Assembly: GCA_041906145.1 (NCBI GenBank)
Contig: JAYRJU010000008.1
Location: forward strand, 1 to 64,000
Reading direction: 5' to 3'
Source: SHVO01 sp041906145
Lineage (GTDB): Bacteria > Pseudomonadota > Alphaproteobacteria > Rhodospirillales > Rhodospirillaceae
Length of the DNA stretch: 64,000 nucleotides
The stretch's first letter is position 1. Every line of letters begins with the position of its first letter. The position numbers were made by a program, and so were the translations under genes. This document shows, piece by piece, positions 8,356-17,849 of this stretch. The notes beneath the pieces were generated by a model that worked only from the letters and a program-made list of their open reading frames with translations, made no database searches and was not told the origin of the DNA.

Positions 8356-10784
8356 GCGGCATTCTCCTGTTGGTAATCGCTGACGGGGTTCAGCATATCG
8401 GCGGCCCATTCGAGGCCGCGGTAACGCAGGTAGCGTTCTGCGAAATCGCTCTGTCCTTGGATCAGCAAGCGACTGATCTGGACTTGATCGGCGGCGGTGG
8501 ATGCGCCGCAGAAGGCTAAAGCGACTGGCCCGAGACCGAGTTCAAAGAGACGATTGCCGCGCGCCGATTGCAGGTAGTAGTGCCGCTTAGGCGTGGCGTG
8601 AGCGATCAACTCGATTTGTCGGTCATTGAGACCGAACGCGTCGTAGGCCGCGCGTCCCTGCGGCTCGATGGCGCGTTCGTTGGGAAGGAAGATCCGTTGC
8701 GGGCAGCTTTCAATGATCGCCGGGGCAATCGTGCTGCGAGAAATGTCTGCGAGCGACTGTGTCGCGAAAACAACCGCGACATTGCGTTTGCGCAAGACCT
8801 TCAGCCATTCGCGAATGCGTGCGGCGAACAACGGATTATCAAGGTAGACCCAGGCTTCATCCAAAATGAGCAACGTGGGTCGCCCGTTGAACCGCGCTTC
8901 CAGGCGGTGAAACAGATAGGTCAAGACCGGCAGAACGGCGCTCTGTTCCTGCAACAGCGGTTCTGTCTCGAAGCATTGGAGGTCGCCCGCCGTGAACTTG
9001 TCTTCGGCGGCGTCCAAGAGGCGCCCGTAAGCGCCTTCCAACGTGTACGGCTGTATTGCCGAACGCAGGGCGTTGGACTGCAAGAGGACCGACAAACCTG
9101 TCAGTGTGCGTTCCCCGGCTGGCGCCGACGCAAGGCTTGTCAGCGCGGACCACACCTTTTCTTTGACCTCGGGCGTGACCTCCACTTTCTCGTGGGCCAG
9201 GAGCGACCACACCCACTCCGCGGCCCAACTGCGCTCGGCATTGTCTGCGATGCCTTCTAATGGCTGAAAGGCGAGCGATCCGCCGGCGCCCAGGACATGA
9301 TGCGTGCCACCCATGGCGAGCGTCGCAGCACGGGCGGAGTTGCCTTTGTCGAAAAGATAGACCTGTGCGTCGGGGTAGCGGCGGAACTGGAGGGCCAGGA
9401 GCGCCAGCAATACGGACTTACCGGCGCCGGTTGGACCGACAACAAGCATGTGGCCCACATCACCCACATGCGTTGAGAACCTAAAGGGTGTCGCGCCTGC
9501 GGCTTCGGCCAAGAACAGCGGTGGCCCATCCAGATGTTCATTGCGCGTCGCCCCCGCCCAGACCGCCGAGAGCGGAATCAGGTGCGAGAGATTGAGCGTG
9601 TGGACGATCGGCTGTCGCACATTGGCATAGACATGGCCAGGGAGCGAAGACATCCAAGCTTCGACGGCGTTGACCGTTTCACGGATGGTCGTGAACCCCA
9701 GGCTGTTGATAGTCCGCTCCACAGCGCGGACCTTTTCGTCTACACGGGCTGGGCTTTCGTCCCATACCGTGACAGTCGTCGTGAGGTGCCCGAATGCGAC
9801 GTGGTCCCCCCCCAAGGCCTGAAGGGCCAAGTCAGCATCCGTCACTTTGTTATCCGCGTCGGAGTCCACCAGAGCGGTGGCTTCTTGGTACATGACCTCC
9901 CGCAGCCATGCGGTGATCGACTTGCGCTTAGAGAACCACTGGCGGCGGAGTTTGGTCAGCTCACAAGTGGCCTCGGTCTTGTCGAGGCAAATGAAGCGAC
10001 TGACCCAGCGATAAGGGAAATCCAGATGGTTCAGCGCATCGAGCAAGCCTGGCCGGGTCGTGTTAGGAAACCCGAGGACCGTGATAGTGCGCAGATGACG
10101 CCCGCCCAGGATTGGGCCAATACCGCCGGAAAGCGGCGTATCCGCCAAGATGGCATCCAAGTACATGGGCGTTTCAGGAACGGTGACGGGATGGCACCGC
10201 TCGGAGATCGTGCTGTGGAGGTAAGTCAGAGTTTCTGCATCATTTAGTGACTTAACTTCCGGCAGCACGCCGGTCAGGAGATCGAGCACGCGCTCGGTCT
10301 CTGCCACGAAGCGGGTGAGATCATCACGCCAATTGCGGCCTGCGGCTTCTTCCACGGATTCAAGGAAGGTGCGTTGCAGGCGATCTACGTTGTCAGCCGG
10401 TGGCATGAAAAAGAGCGTCAGGTGATAATCATTTTCGTAGTGAACCTTGCCTTCACCGCTGAACATAGCGCGGCGTTCTTCGTCCACGAGCCAGGATGCC
10501 GGATCGGGAAATTCCGAGACGGGATAATCGGCGGCCACAAGACGGGTGGAGTCAAAGAACAACGCCCACCCCGATCCCAGCCGCTTCAGGACGTTGTTGA
10601 GCCGAGCACAAGCGCCCATGAGTTCGGAGGCCGTCGCACTCTCCAGGTCAGGGCCGCGAAACCGGAACGTCCGTTGAAAACCGCCGTCTTTGTTGAGGAT
10701 TACGCCCGGCGCGACGAGCGCGGCCCAGGGCAGATGATCGGCGAGCTTTTGGCCCGAACGCTGGTATTCGCGGAGGTTCAACAT
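8352..10784 (-). CDS. trbE: Conjugal transfer ATPase TrbE (VirB4-like)
   Basis: Large cytoplasmic ATPase powering pilus assembly and transfer. It has an N-terminal CagE/VirB4 domain, then a RecA-like domain with Walker A (VGPTGAGKSVLL) near residue 450 and Walker B (LLILDEAW) near residue 640, followed by a TQSL motif. ATG 10784 has AGAGGA upstream and overlaps the end of trbD. The product is 810 aa, normal for TrbE. Confidence 0.95.
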   Translation of the reverse strand: MLNLREYQRSGQKLADHLPWAALVAPGVILNKDGGFQRTFRFRGPDLESATASELMGACARLNNVLKRLGSGWALFFDSTRLVAADYPVSEFPDPASWLVDEERRAMFSGEGKVHYENDYHLTLFFMPPADNVDRLQRTFLESVEEAAGRNWRDDLTRFVAETERVLDLLTGVLPEVKSLNDAETLTYLHSTISERCHPVTVPETPMYLDAILADTPLSGGIGPILGGRHLRTITVLGFPNTTRPGLLDALNHLDFPYRWVSRFICLDKTEATCELTKLRRQWFSKRKSITAWLREVMYQEATALVDSDADNKVTDADLALQALGGDHVAFGHLTTTVTVWDESPARVDEKVRAVERTINSLGFTTIRETVNAVEAWMSSLPGHVYANVRQPIVHTLNLSHLIPLSAVWAGATRNEHLDGPPLFLAEAAGATPFRFSTHVGDVGHMLVVGPTGAGKSVLLALLALQFRRYPDAQVYLFDKGNSARAATLAMGGTHHVLGAGGSLAFQPLEGIADNAERSWAAEWVWSLLAHEKVEVTPEVKEKVWSALTSLASAPAGERTLTGLSVLLQSNALRSAIQPYTLEGAYGRLLDAAEDKFTAGDLQCFETEPLLQEQSAVLPVLTYLFHRLEARFNGRPTLLILDEAWVYLDNPLFAARIREWLKVLRKRNVAVVFATQSLADISRSTIAPAIIESCPQRIFLPNERAIEPQGRAAYDAFGLNDRQIELIAHATPKRHYYLQSARGNRLFELGLGPVALAFCGASTAADQVQISRLLIQGQSDFAERYLRYRGLEWAADMLNPVSDYQQENAA

Positions 10785-11041
10785 TCCAACTGTCCTCTTT
10801 GACGGATGTGACGCAGGAGTACATCGAGGAAATGGGGATCGCGCTTGGCGGCAAAGACCGCGAGCGCGTGCACAGTGATGAGAAGCACGAGACCTGCGAT
10901 CCACATTTGCAGTCCGAGGCCGAGTGCCGCTGAAATCGTCCCGTTGAGGATCGCCACCCCTCGCGGCGCCCCAGCCATGAGAATGGGCTCCGTCAAAGAC
11001 CGATGAAGCGGAACTTCAAAGCCTTCAGGTACGGCTTGCAT
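10778..11041 (-). CDS. trbD: Conjugal transfer protein TrbD (VirB3-like)
   Basis: Small inner-membrane protein (87 aa) with two adjacent hydrophobic segments (about residues 27-65) after a short N-terminus containing the family-typical VPLHRSLTEPILMAG. The start overlaps the trbC stop (TGATG) and its stop overlaps trbE, giving tight translational coupling. A longer in-frame opening lies inside trbC and is not used. Confidence 0.92.
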   Translation of the reverse strand: MQAVPEGFEVPLHRSLTEPILMAGAPRGVAILNGTISAALGLGLQMWIAGLVLLITVHALAVFAAKRDPHFLDVLLRHIRQRGQLEC

Positions 11042-11370
11042 CAGAACAACGCGCCCCCACCGAAGGAGAAGAACGACAGGAAGAAGCTCGATGCGGCGAA
11101 AGCCACCGACAATCCGAACACAACTTGCACGCCGCGCCGGAAACCGCCGGAGGTTTCCCCGAAGGCCCAAGTGAGGCCGGTGAGGATGATCGCAATACAC
11201 GCGACAATCTTGGCGACCGGGCCTTGCACGGAATCCAGGATCTGTTGGAGCGGTTGCTCCCACGGCATGTTGCTGCCGGCGGCCAAGGCTGCATGCGAAC
11301 TGAACACGGTAGCCAGGGTGATCCCGGTTACGCAGAAACGCCTTACATCACGCGATATGCGATCAAGCAT
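11041..11370 (-). CDS. trbC: Conjugal transfer pilin TrbC (VirB2-like)
   Basis: Major pilus subunit precursor. It has a signal peptide cleaved after about residue 31 (AALAAG), then two hydrophobic helices separated by a short basic loop (GFRRGVQ), as in TrbC/VirB2. In the RP4 system TrbC is processed and cyclised by a TraF peptidase; a TraF homologue is encoded at 17311-17826. AAGGAGG lies 5 nt before the ATG. Confidence 0.93.
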   Translation of the reverse strand: MLDRISRDVRRFCVTGITLATVFSSHAALAAGSNMPWEQPLQQILDSVQGPVAKIVACIAIILTGLTWAFGETSGGFRRGVQVVFGLSVAFAASSFFLSFFSFGGGALF

Positions 11371-11379
11371 GGGGCCTCC

Positions 11380-12357
11380 TTAAAGCGCCCGCAGGCGCTG
11401 GGTTTGCGATACGTCGGTCAGTTGATAGTCGCCGTCAGGTCCAAGCCGTCCGACCGAGGCGATGGTTTCCAAGCGCCGGTGCGCGCCTCTGCCCTGCAGA
11501 AAGGCGATGAGGTCGACGGTTTCAGCAATTAGTGCGCGAGGAACTGTCATCACGCTTTCCTGGATCAACTGCTCCAGGCGGTAGAGCACTGCGCGTGCGG
11601 AATTTGCGTGTATCGTGGCAATGCCGCCGGGATGACCGGTATTCCAGGCTTTCAACATATCAAGGGCTTCACCACCCCGGACCTCGCCGACGATGATCCG
11701 ATCAGGACGCAAGCGCAGTGTCGAACGGACCAAATGCCCCATCGTCACAACGCCGGGCTTGGTCCTGAGCGCCACGCAATCGGGCGCAGCGCATTGAAGT
11801 TCGCGCGTATCTTCAATCAGGATCACGCGTTCGTCCGCCGCAGCGATTTCCGCCAGCAGCGCGTTGACTAAAGTTGTCTTCCCGGAACTTGTACCGCCTG
11901 CGACAATAATGTTCTGACGGTCCCGGATAGCTGCGCGCAAGGTTTCAGCTTGGGCTTCCGTCAGGATGCGATCCGCGACGTAGTCCTTGAGTCTTTTGAT
12001 CGCGGAAGCCGGTTTGCGGATGGCAAAGCATGGCGCGGTCGCCACAGGCGGTAAGACGCCTTCAAACCTTTCACCTGTCTCGGGCAGCTCCGCCGACAAG
12101 ACGGGATTGTCGGCATGAACCTCGATCCGCAAATGCGCGGCGACAAGACGGATGATGCGCTCAACCTCTGAGGCTCCAAGTTGTTCGCCGGTATCCACGC
12201 GACCCTGACCAAGCTTATCGAGCCGCAACCGCCCATCCGGATTGACCATGACTTCGATGGTCTGCGGATCGGCAAGCGCCGCGGCGATGGAAGCCCCCAT
12301 TGCTGTGCGCAACATGGAGCGCCGTCGGTCAGCGGTTTCAGTGGAAAGAGCGTTCAT
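11380..12357 (-). CDS. trbB: Conjugal transfer ATPase TrbB (VirB11-like)
   Basis: Hexameric traffic ATPase at the base of the secretion channel. It has Walker A (GGTSSGKTT) near residue 155, an Asp box (LIEDTREL) and Walker B-like LRPDRIIVGEVRGGEA near residue 220, plus the TGHPGGIATIHAN His box. ATG 12357 is preferred over GTG 12363 because GGAGA then has a 6-nt spacing. The gene start overlaps the end of the ribbon-helix-helix gene. It is the first gene of the trb block. Confidence 0.95.
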   Translation of the reverse strand: MNALSTETADRRRSMLRTAMGASIAAALADPQTIEVMVNPDGRLRLDKLGQGRVDTGEQLGASEVERIIRLVAAHLRIEVHADNPVLSAELPETGERFEGVLPPVATAPCFAIRKPASAIKRLKDYVADRILTEAQAETLRAAIRDRQNIIVAGGTSSGKTTLVNALLAEIAAADERVILIEDTRELQCAAPDCVALRTKPGVVTMGHLVRSTLRLRPDRIIVGEVRGGEALDMLKAWNTGHPGGIATIHANSARAVLYRLEQLIQESVMTVPRALIAETVDLIAFLQGRGAHRRLETIASVGRLGPDGDYQLTDVSQTQRLRAL

Positions 12358-12775
12358 TGTCACTCTCCGCAGGCTTCGGGGCTGGCAAGGCTTCGGTCAG
12401 CGGCTCGGGTTCTTTGAGACCCGCGATCCGTCGTCCGACTTGTTCGATGAATTTCTGGAATCGTTCTTGTGCGAGTGCCTTGGCCGCCTGATCGGCTTCT
12501 GCCAACGGCGCTGTGATCTGGAATTGGTAGTGGATGAATAGCGCCTGGCTCTCCATGACGATCTGAACGTCCCGCTCCACGCGCGCGAGGCTAGTGCTCA
12601 TGCGGTCCAAACGCCGCTTCAACAGGTCGTCAATTTCATTGCCGGCCTTACGGTTGAGATAGGACCGCAAGGCGTCTGCCATGATGGCGGACTTAGTTGC
12701 ACCCGGCTTGGCCGCTAAATGATCGAGGCGTTCGCTCAAGTCTTCGTCAAGGTGCAGGTGCAGTCGCGATTTCAT
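12338..12775 (-). CDS. Ribbon-helix-helix (CopG-like) protein upstream of trbB
   Basis: A 145-aa protein starting with a beta-strand of alternating residues (RLHLHLDEDL) and two helices, the ribbon-helix-helix DNA-binding fold, within the first 50 residues. A long helical segment and a Pro/Glu-rich tail follow. It sits between traG and trbB with overlapping ends, a position commonly occupied by a CopG-type gene in these operons. It may autoregulate the transfer operon, but its target cannot be read from the sequence. Confidence 0.8.
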   Translation of the reverse strand: MKSRLHLHLDEDLSERLDHLAAKPGATKSAIMADALRSYLNRKAGNEIDDLLKRRLDRMSTSLARVERDVQIVMESQALFIHYQFQITAPLAEADQAAKALAQERFQKFIEQVGRRIAGLKEPEPLTEALPAPKPAESDNERSFH

Positions 12776-12778
12776 GGG

Positions 12779-14806
12779 CTACAGCTCCGGCATGAGTTCG
12801 TCGCCCTGCGGGCGATGCGTCGCGCCTTGATTGATGGCGTGAGCACGCTGAACCGATCCCATGCGCCGCAGCTTTGCGAGCGAGGCATCGACGCCTGCGA
12901 CCGTCTGGTCGTCAAAGGGATTGGATTTGGCTGCTCTTGGGACGGACGCAGTCGTTTCCTCAAAGAGATCAGGCTCCCGCTTCAAGCCGCCGTTATCGGC
13001 TTCACCGCTTGTGGCGCCATCATTCATAGAAAGACGGCGATCAACTCCGCGCACCGTGCCGCTCCAGTCATCTTGGCGATGGGCGGGCCGGTCGCTGTAC
13101 ACATCGGATGACAATTCGGGTGCGGCGAAAACGCGGTCGGTGAAGTTGGCGTCCTCGAAATAGCGAAGCTTCTTGGCCTTAATCGGTGGAAGGCCTGAGA
13201 GCATGACCAGTTCGTCCGCTTGCGGGAGCTGCATCACTTCGCCTGGTGTCAGTAACGGCCGCGCGGTCTCCTGCCGGCTGACCATGACGTGCCCCAAATA
13301 GGGCGAAAGCCGATGTCCGGCATAGTTCCGTTGGGCGCGGATTTCTGTGGCCGTCCCCAAGGCATCCGAGATGCGCTTGGCCGTGCGTTCGTCGTTTGAG
13401 GAAAACGCGATGCGCACATGGCAGTTATCGAGGATGGCGTTATTCTCGCCGTAGGCCTTCGAGATTTGATTGAGCGACTGCGCGATCAAGTAAGCGCGGA
13501 TGCCATACCCAGCCATAAAGGCGAGCGCGGTTTCAAAGAAGTCGAGACGCCCCAAAGCCGGAAACTCATCGAGCATCATCAAGAGCTGGTGCTTGCGGCG
13601 CTTGCCTGGGTCGCCTTCCAGGCGCTCGGTCAAACGGCGTCCGATCTGGTTCAAGATCACCCGCACGAGCGGCTTGGTGCGCGAGATGTCTGATGGCGGG
13701 ATGACCAGGAAAAGCGAAACCGGCCGCGCCGCGTCCACCAGATCGGCAATCCGCCAGTCGCAAGCCGAGGTCGTCCGGGCCACGGTGGGGTCACGGTATA
13801 GTCCAAGGAATGACATGGCCGTGGACAGCACACCGGAGCGTTCGTTTTCGGACTTGTTCAGAAGCTCGCGGGCCGCGGACGCGACGACCGGGTGAACCTG
13901 CGGAGATTCGTCGGTCCCGAGGTGGTTGGTTTCCATCATGCGCTTCAAGGTGTGCGCAAAGGACTGCTGCGGGTCCGAGAGAATAGTCGCTACGCGTGCG
14001 AGGGTCTTTTCTTCCTCGGCATAGAGAACATGGAGAATGGCGCCGACCAAAAGCGAGTGGCTGGTCTTCTCCCAATGCGTCCGCCGCTCAAGGGCGCCTT
14101 CCGGGTCCACCAGGATGTCGGCGATGTTCTGAACATCACGGACCTCGTCGGGGCCTTTGCGGACCTCAAGTAGCGGGTTGTAGCGGGCGGAGCGCGGGTC
14201 CGTTGGATTGAACAGCAAACAATGGGAGAACCGTGACCGCCAACCCGCTGTGAGTTGCCAGTTCTCGCCTTTGATGTCGTGGACCACAGCGGAGCCAGTC
14301 CAGGACAGGAGTGTCGGGACCACCAGGCCAACGCCTTTGCCGGACCGCGTCGGCGCGAAGGCCATGACGTGCTCCGGTCCATCGTGGCGGAGATAGCGCG
14401 AGCCAAAGCGTCCCAGGAAAACGCCAGCCGAGCGGAACAACCCTGCCGTGGTGATGTCGTCTTCGGTCGCCCACCGCGATGAGCCGTAGGTGGTGACGCG
14501 ACGGTTCTCGCGCGCCCGGAATAATGATCCGGCCATGGCGGCGATGAAGCCGAGAAAGCCGGAAGCCCCCGCGATGATCCCTGCGGTATCGAAAATCTTT
14601 GGCGCGTAGGCGTCGAAGTGGAACCACCAATCGAACAAGCGCCAGGGGTGATAGATGGGGAAATGGATAAGGGTGATCCAAGGTAGGCCAAGACGGGGCT
14701 GATACCCGAGCCTCCAAGCCGCGTATTGGGTGGCGATCCACACGCCGGCAATAACGATCGCGAAGACCGTTGCGATTTGGCCGAAGAGGAATTTCGTGGG
14801 CGTCAT
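12779..14806 (-). CDS. traG: Type IV coupling protein TraG (VirD4-like)
   Basis: Inner-membrane ATPase that delivers the relaxase-DNA complex to the Trb channel. Two N-terminal membrane segments (about residues 8-28 and 75-105) flank a periplasmic loop with YHPWRLFDWWFHFDAYAP. Walker A is the PTRSGKGVG stretch near residue 150 and Walker B is LLMMLDEFP near residue 415. ATG 14806 starts the segment matching family N-termini; the frame is open about 40 codons further but without similarity. The 675-aa product is full length. Confidence 0.95.
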   Translation of the reverse strand: MTPTKFLFGQIATVFAIVIAGVWIATQYAAWRLGYQPRLGLPWITLIHFPIYHPWRLFDWWFHFDAYAPKIFDTAGIIAGASGFLGFIAAMAGSLFRARENRRVTTYGSSRWATEDDITTAGLFRSAGVFLGRFGSRYLRHDGPEHVMAFAPTRSGKGVGLVVPTLLSWTGSAVVHDIKGENWQLTAGWRSRFSHCLLFNPTDPRSARYNPLLEVRKGPDEVRDVQNIADILVDPEGALERRTHWEKTSHSLLVGAILHVLYAEEEKTLARVATILSDPQQSFAHTLKRMMETNHLGTDESPQVHPVVASAARELLNKSENERSGVLSTAMSFLGLYRDPTVARTTSACDWRIADLVDAARPVSLFLVIPPSDISRTKPLVRVILNQIGRRLTERLEGDPGKRRKHQLLMMLDEFPALGRLDFFETALAFMAGYGIRAYLIAQSLNQISKAYGENNAILDNCHVRIAFSSNDERTAKRISDALGTATEIRAQRNYAGHRLSPYLGHVMVSRQETARPLLTPGEVMQLPQADELVMLSGLPPIKAKKLRYFEDANFTDRVFAAPELSSDVYSDRPAHRQDDWSGTVRGVDRRLSMNDGATSGEADNGGLKREPDLFEETTASVPRAAKSNPFDDQTVAGVDASLAKLRRMGSVQRAHAINQGATHRPQGDELMPEL

Positions 14807-15147
14807 CCTCGTCTTTCCCGTCAGGCCCGCGCCCCGTTGCGCAGGCAAGAACGAGCTTCGCGGAGAAGACCGCACGCTGAACATTATCCGTTCGTCGCAC
14901 CTCATAGCACCACGTAGCACCACGCCACCCTCACTGCATGTTTCACGCCCTCAAATCATCAAGCGCCTGCGCACTTCGCGCCGCATGACTGTCCATCATC
15001 GTCCACGCATGAAATGCGCACGCAGCGGTGACCGCGCGCACACATCGGCAAACACATCCGGACGCTGCGTCACCGCAACATCTGCGCTGTGCGTCCGGTC
15101 CGGGTGCGCAAGATGTTGTGCCAGTCGGCAAGAGGTGGAGTCGCGGA
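14807..15147. other. 341-bp gap between traG and relaxase genes
   Basis: No gene can be assigned with confidence. A 62-codon minus-strand frame (14943-15131) gives an Ala/Cys/Arg-rich product without recognisable features and overlaps other short frames. There is no strong ribosome-binding site ahead of traG, whose coding frame reads back into this gap. It probably holds the traG promoter or leader and the relaxase 3' region. Confidence 0.3.
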
Positions 15148-17121
15148 TCATCGAGTCACCTCGCGAGCGCGACTGATCGTCCATGAGATCGCATCACCAC
15201 GCACAATGCCGCTCACTTGCTGGCCTAAGCCGCGTTCAAGAACGGGACGCCACGGCACGAGTGCGAAGTCTTTGTCACGGGCAATGACCGCAAAGCGTCC
15301 ACTCACCAGCTCGACGGGCTTGCGATAGACGCCGCTGATACTCCTGTCCCGGCTGCTATCCCGAAATGGCAATCCCAGGTCTTTGGCAAGCTGCGCACCC
15401 ACACGCGCGACTTCGCGCTGACGGAGCCGTGAGACCGCATTGCCTGTGACGGCGATCCCATCGCTCCGTTCCACAGCCAGCTCTTGGGTCAGCAACCATT
15501 GCCGGCGACGATTGAGGGCGGCCTTTGCCTCACGTCCAAAACCTGCGTCTCGCAACGGCAGCGGTTCGGCGCTGGTCAGTTGCTGGTCGAGCCAGGTTGC
15601 GCCATCGGCGCCGATCTGGGCCTCCAAGTTCAACGCGGATAGGACGGTGATACTGACAGGCGCGCGGCTGATGCGGCCTTGTTCGTAGGCCTCTGCACGG
15701 GCAACGTGGTCGGCGGCAATGATCCATGTGCCATCCGGTAGACGCTCCACACTGTTCTCTAGCCGCCGCATGGCTTCGAGCCGCCGCACATGCGTTTCGG
15801 CATACGCCATCGTGGCGGTGCGGTCGTGACGCAGATGGATTTCGGGTGAATAGCGGCCGCCATGAGCGGCGGCAATTTCGGCGACCGTATGATCGACGTC
15901 ACGGGCAGATGCAAGCTTCGACGTGATCTCAACAAGCGCGCCGTCCGCCATAGCAGCCACATCCTCACCCCGACCGATGGCGACATAGTGCGAATAGCCA
16001 TCGCTGCCGTCGACAATGAGGTAGTGCCGGTCGTTGAGTTCATCTTCGACGCCGCGCGTCACCACTTGACCCACCAGAGGCCGCGCATGTCCTACCGCGG
16101 CGTTGTAGATCGTCAGCTCGCTCGCGGCGGGCGTCCGGCCTCTAGCCGACAGATCGCGGTTCAAGGTCTTGATGATGTCGCCGCGTTCACCCATCGTGCG
16201 GAGGGTGCGTTCAAGGTCTTCTACCAACCGCCAATGACCCGGCTTTACTTCCTCGGCCAGACCGAGCCGAGTGAGCTTCGCGAGACGCCCGGCGCGCAAG
16301 CTTTGCTGGAAAGGCGTCTCGGGGTAGCGCGGCGGCCCTACTACCCGCTCGGCATCCACCGATTTCAACAAGCGCCGGTCCAGGGAGGTTAATCGCTCTT
16401 GGTCCACCTCCCGGCGGAGGTCGCGCTCGATCTCCTGATCCGTGCGTGGTCCGAGGTCCAATCCGACGATCTCGGAGGCGCGGGCGCGCATCCCGTGGCT
16501 GAGGTATTCGCGAGCAATGACCAGGTCGCGGCCCTTGTCGTCGGCGCCCCGCAGAATGACGTGCGTGTGCGGATGGCCTGTATTGAAGTGATCGACCGCC
16601 ACCCAATCGAGCTTGGTATCCAGGTCCACTTCCATCTGTGCCATGAGGTTGCGGACGAACGGCTTTAGGTCGTCGTACTGGTCGCCGTCTTCGGCCGCGA
16701 CGATGAAGCGGAATTGGTGGCGGTCGGCTTCGCCGCGTTTGAGGAAGGCCGCGCCGTCGGTCTGATCCTGGTCGGCGGAATAGAGTTCGCCGGGCTGTCC
16801 TTCGCGGGTCACACCGTCGCGTTGGATGTAGCGCAAGTGCAGCCGCGCGCCCTGGCCCCCTTTGCCTTTGATGCGCACGAAGCGCGATTTGATGATGACG
16901 CGCCGTCCGCGAAGTGCGTCGTAGGAGACCCCTGCAAGCACCCGGCCGGCGCCAGCACCGCGCCCTATGCGACTTCCAGAGAACCGCCGCTTGCCGGGCA
17001 TGCGCTTGCCGCCCGCCAGGGCGACCGCGCGCAAGACCTGGTGCAGATACTTAGACCCGCGCTTCGACCCCAGCGCACGGATCTTGCCTAAGCGTGGCGT
17101 GAAGCCGTCTTCACCGGCCAT
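15148..17121 (-). CDS. Relaxase / mobilisation nuclease, DUF3363 type
   Basis: Nicks the transfer origin and pilots the strand. The N-terminal half has VirD2-like relaxase features: the three-His metal motif in GHPHTHVILRG (about residues 183-193), preceded by the DWVAVDHFN strand. The basic first 60 residues could bind DNA. The C-terminal half corresponds to DUF3363, with VRRLEAMRRLENSV and a later arginine-rich HRRRQW region. Length 657 aa is usual. The start ATG follows a repeat-rich region that may be oriT. The gene precedes traG, completing the relaxosome-coupling set. Confidence 0.92.
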   Translation of the reverse strand: MAGEDGFTPRLGKIRALGSKRGSKYLHQVLRAVALAGGKRMPGKRRFSGSRIGRGAGAGRVLAGVSYDALRGRRVIIKSRFVRIKGKGGQGARLHLRYIQRDGVTREGQPGELYSADQDQTDGAAFLKRGEADRHQFRFIVAAEDGDQYDDLKPFVRNLMAQMEVDLDTKLDWVAVDHFNTGHPHTHVILRGADDKGRDLVIAREYLSHGMRARASEIVGLDLGPRTDQEIERDLRREVDQERLTSLDRRLLKSVDAERVVGPPRYPETPFQQSLRAGRLAKLTRLGLAEEVKPGHWRLVEDLERTLRTMGERGDIIKTLNRDLSARGRTPAASELTIYNAAVGHARPLVGQVVTRGVEDELNDRHYLIVDGSDGYSHYVAIGRGEDVAAMADGALVEITSKLASARDVDHTVAEIAAAHGGRYSPEIHLRHDRTATMAYAETHVRRLEAMRRLENSVERLPDGTWIIAADHVARAEAYEQGRISRAPVSITVLSALNLEAQIGADGATWLDQQLTSAEPLPLRDAGFGREAKAALNRRRQWLLTQELAVERSDGIAVTGNAVSRLRQREVARVGAQLAKDLGLPFRDSSRDRSISGVYRKPVELVSGRFAVIARDKDFALVPWRPVLERGLGQQVSGIVRGDAISWTISRAREVTR

Positions 17122-17310
17122 GAGGCGCCATCAGTTTGATTGCGGGCTCGGGATTTAGCGGGCGTTGGCGCCAGATTTGGCGCCACTTTGGCGCCACCCA
17201 CGCGCGGGTGGCGCCAGTGCTTTCGATGTGCAGACAAGCACTTACGGCGCACTTGGCGCCGGTGCTTTTATCTTGCCCTCTCTTTTTTGAATTTCGCGCC
17301 ATCACAGCCC
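17122..17310. repeat. GGCGCC repeat cluster and hairpins; oriT or operator candidate
   Basis: Five GGCGCC palindromes occur in under 100 bp (cores near 17167, 17179, 17190, 17210 and 17255), the first four as TTGGCGCCA or close variants. The third and fourth form a perfect inverted repeat: 11-bp arms at 17189-17199 and 17206-17216 with a 6-nt loop. A second perfect pair (AGTGCTT/AAGCACT) lies at 17216-17222 and 17236-17242. The cluster is directly upstream of the relaxase gene, where transfer origins and relaxosome-protein sites are usually found. A nick site cannot be named from sequence alone. Confidence 0.6.
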
Positions 17311-17826
17311 TCATGGAAGGGTCCAAACCGGCGCGACTTTTTCAATCACGTCGGCGGTGTCGGTGGGACCGAAATAGCGTCCGTCAAAGGAGTCCGGCGC
17401 ATAGGCCGAGAGCAAGAAAACCTGCTCCGAGGTGAGTGTTTTGCAGCCGTCCCAGGTGGGCAAATCGCGGCCCAAATGGTCGGTTGCGGTGCGCGTTGCG
17501 ACCGTCGCACCGTTGATGGAAATGCCGTCAGCGGACGCGCAGACCGTGTCGCCCGCGATAGCGGCGACAGGTTTGAGCGCGGGCACGCGGAACGGCAAAT
17601 ATCGCCGTTCTGCGGCCAGCGCGCGCGCGGCGGCGGGCAGCCAGGCCAGCGCCAAGTCACCTTTCGACGGCGCGCCGGGCAAGCGCGCGTACAGACCGCG
17701 CGGGACGCTCGCGGTCGCGTTCCAAACCAGAATGCGGGTGTCGAGGGTAAAGACCGATGCGGTCATAAGCACAATCGCGGCGCTACCGCTCGCGAGTATT
17801 CGACGCTGTGCTGAGGTGTTGACCAT
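17311..17826 (-). CDS. traF: TraF-like S26 family peptidase
   Basis: Membrane-anchored serine-lysine peptidase that matures the TrbC pilin. One hydrophobic segment lies at about residues 10-30. The catalytic Ser motif is SVPRGLY (about 39-45), and the catalytic Lys lies in the LKPVAAIAGDTVC stretch (about 85-97), followed by the DGRYFGP box near the C-terminus, as in TraF/LepB. ATG 17826 gives 171 aa, the family length; a longer frame upstream overlaps the neighbouring HTH gene and is not supported. Confidence 0.9.
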   Translation of the reverse strand: MVNTSAQRRILASGSAAIVLMTASVFTLDTRILVWNATASVPRGLYARLPGAPSKGDLALAWLPAAARALAAERRYLPFRVPALKPVAAIAGDTVCASADGISINGATVATRTATDHLGRDLPTWDGCKTLTSEQVFLLSAYAPDSFDGRYFGPTDTADVIEKVAPVWTLP

Positions 17827-17849
17827 GATGCCAGCGCCCCGACGCGATG

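Noticed and set aside
9534..10247. 237-codon plus-strand frame opposite trbE
   Set aside because: No family resemblance; shadow of the ATPase gene.
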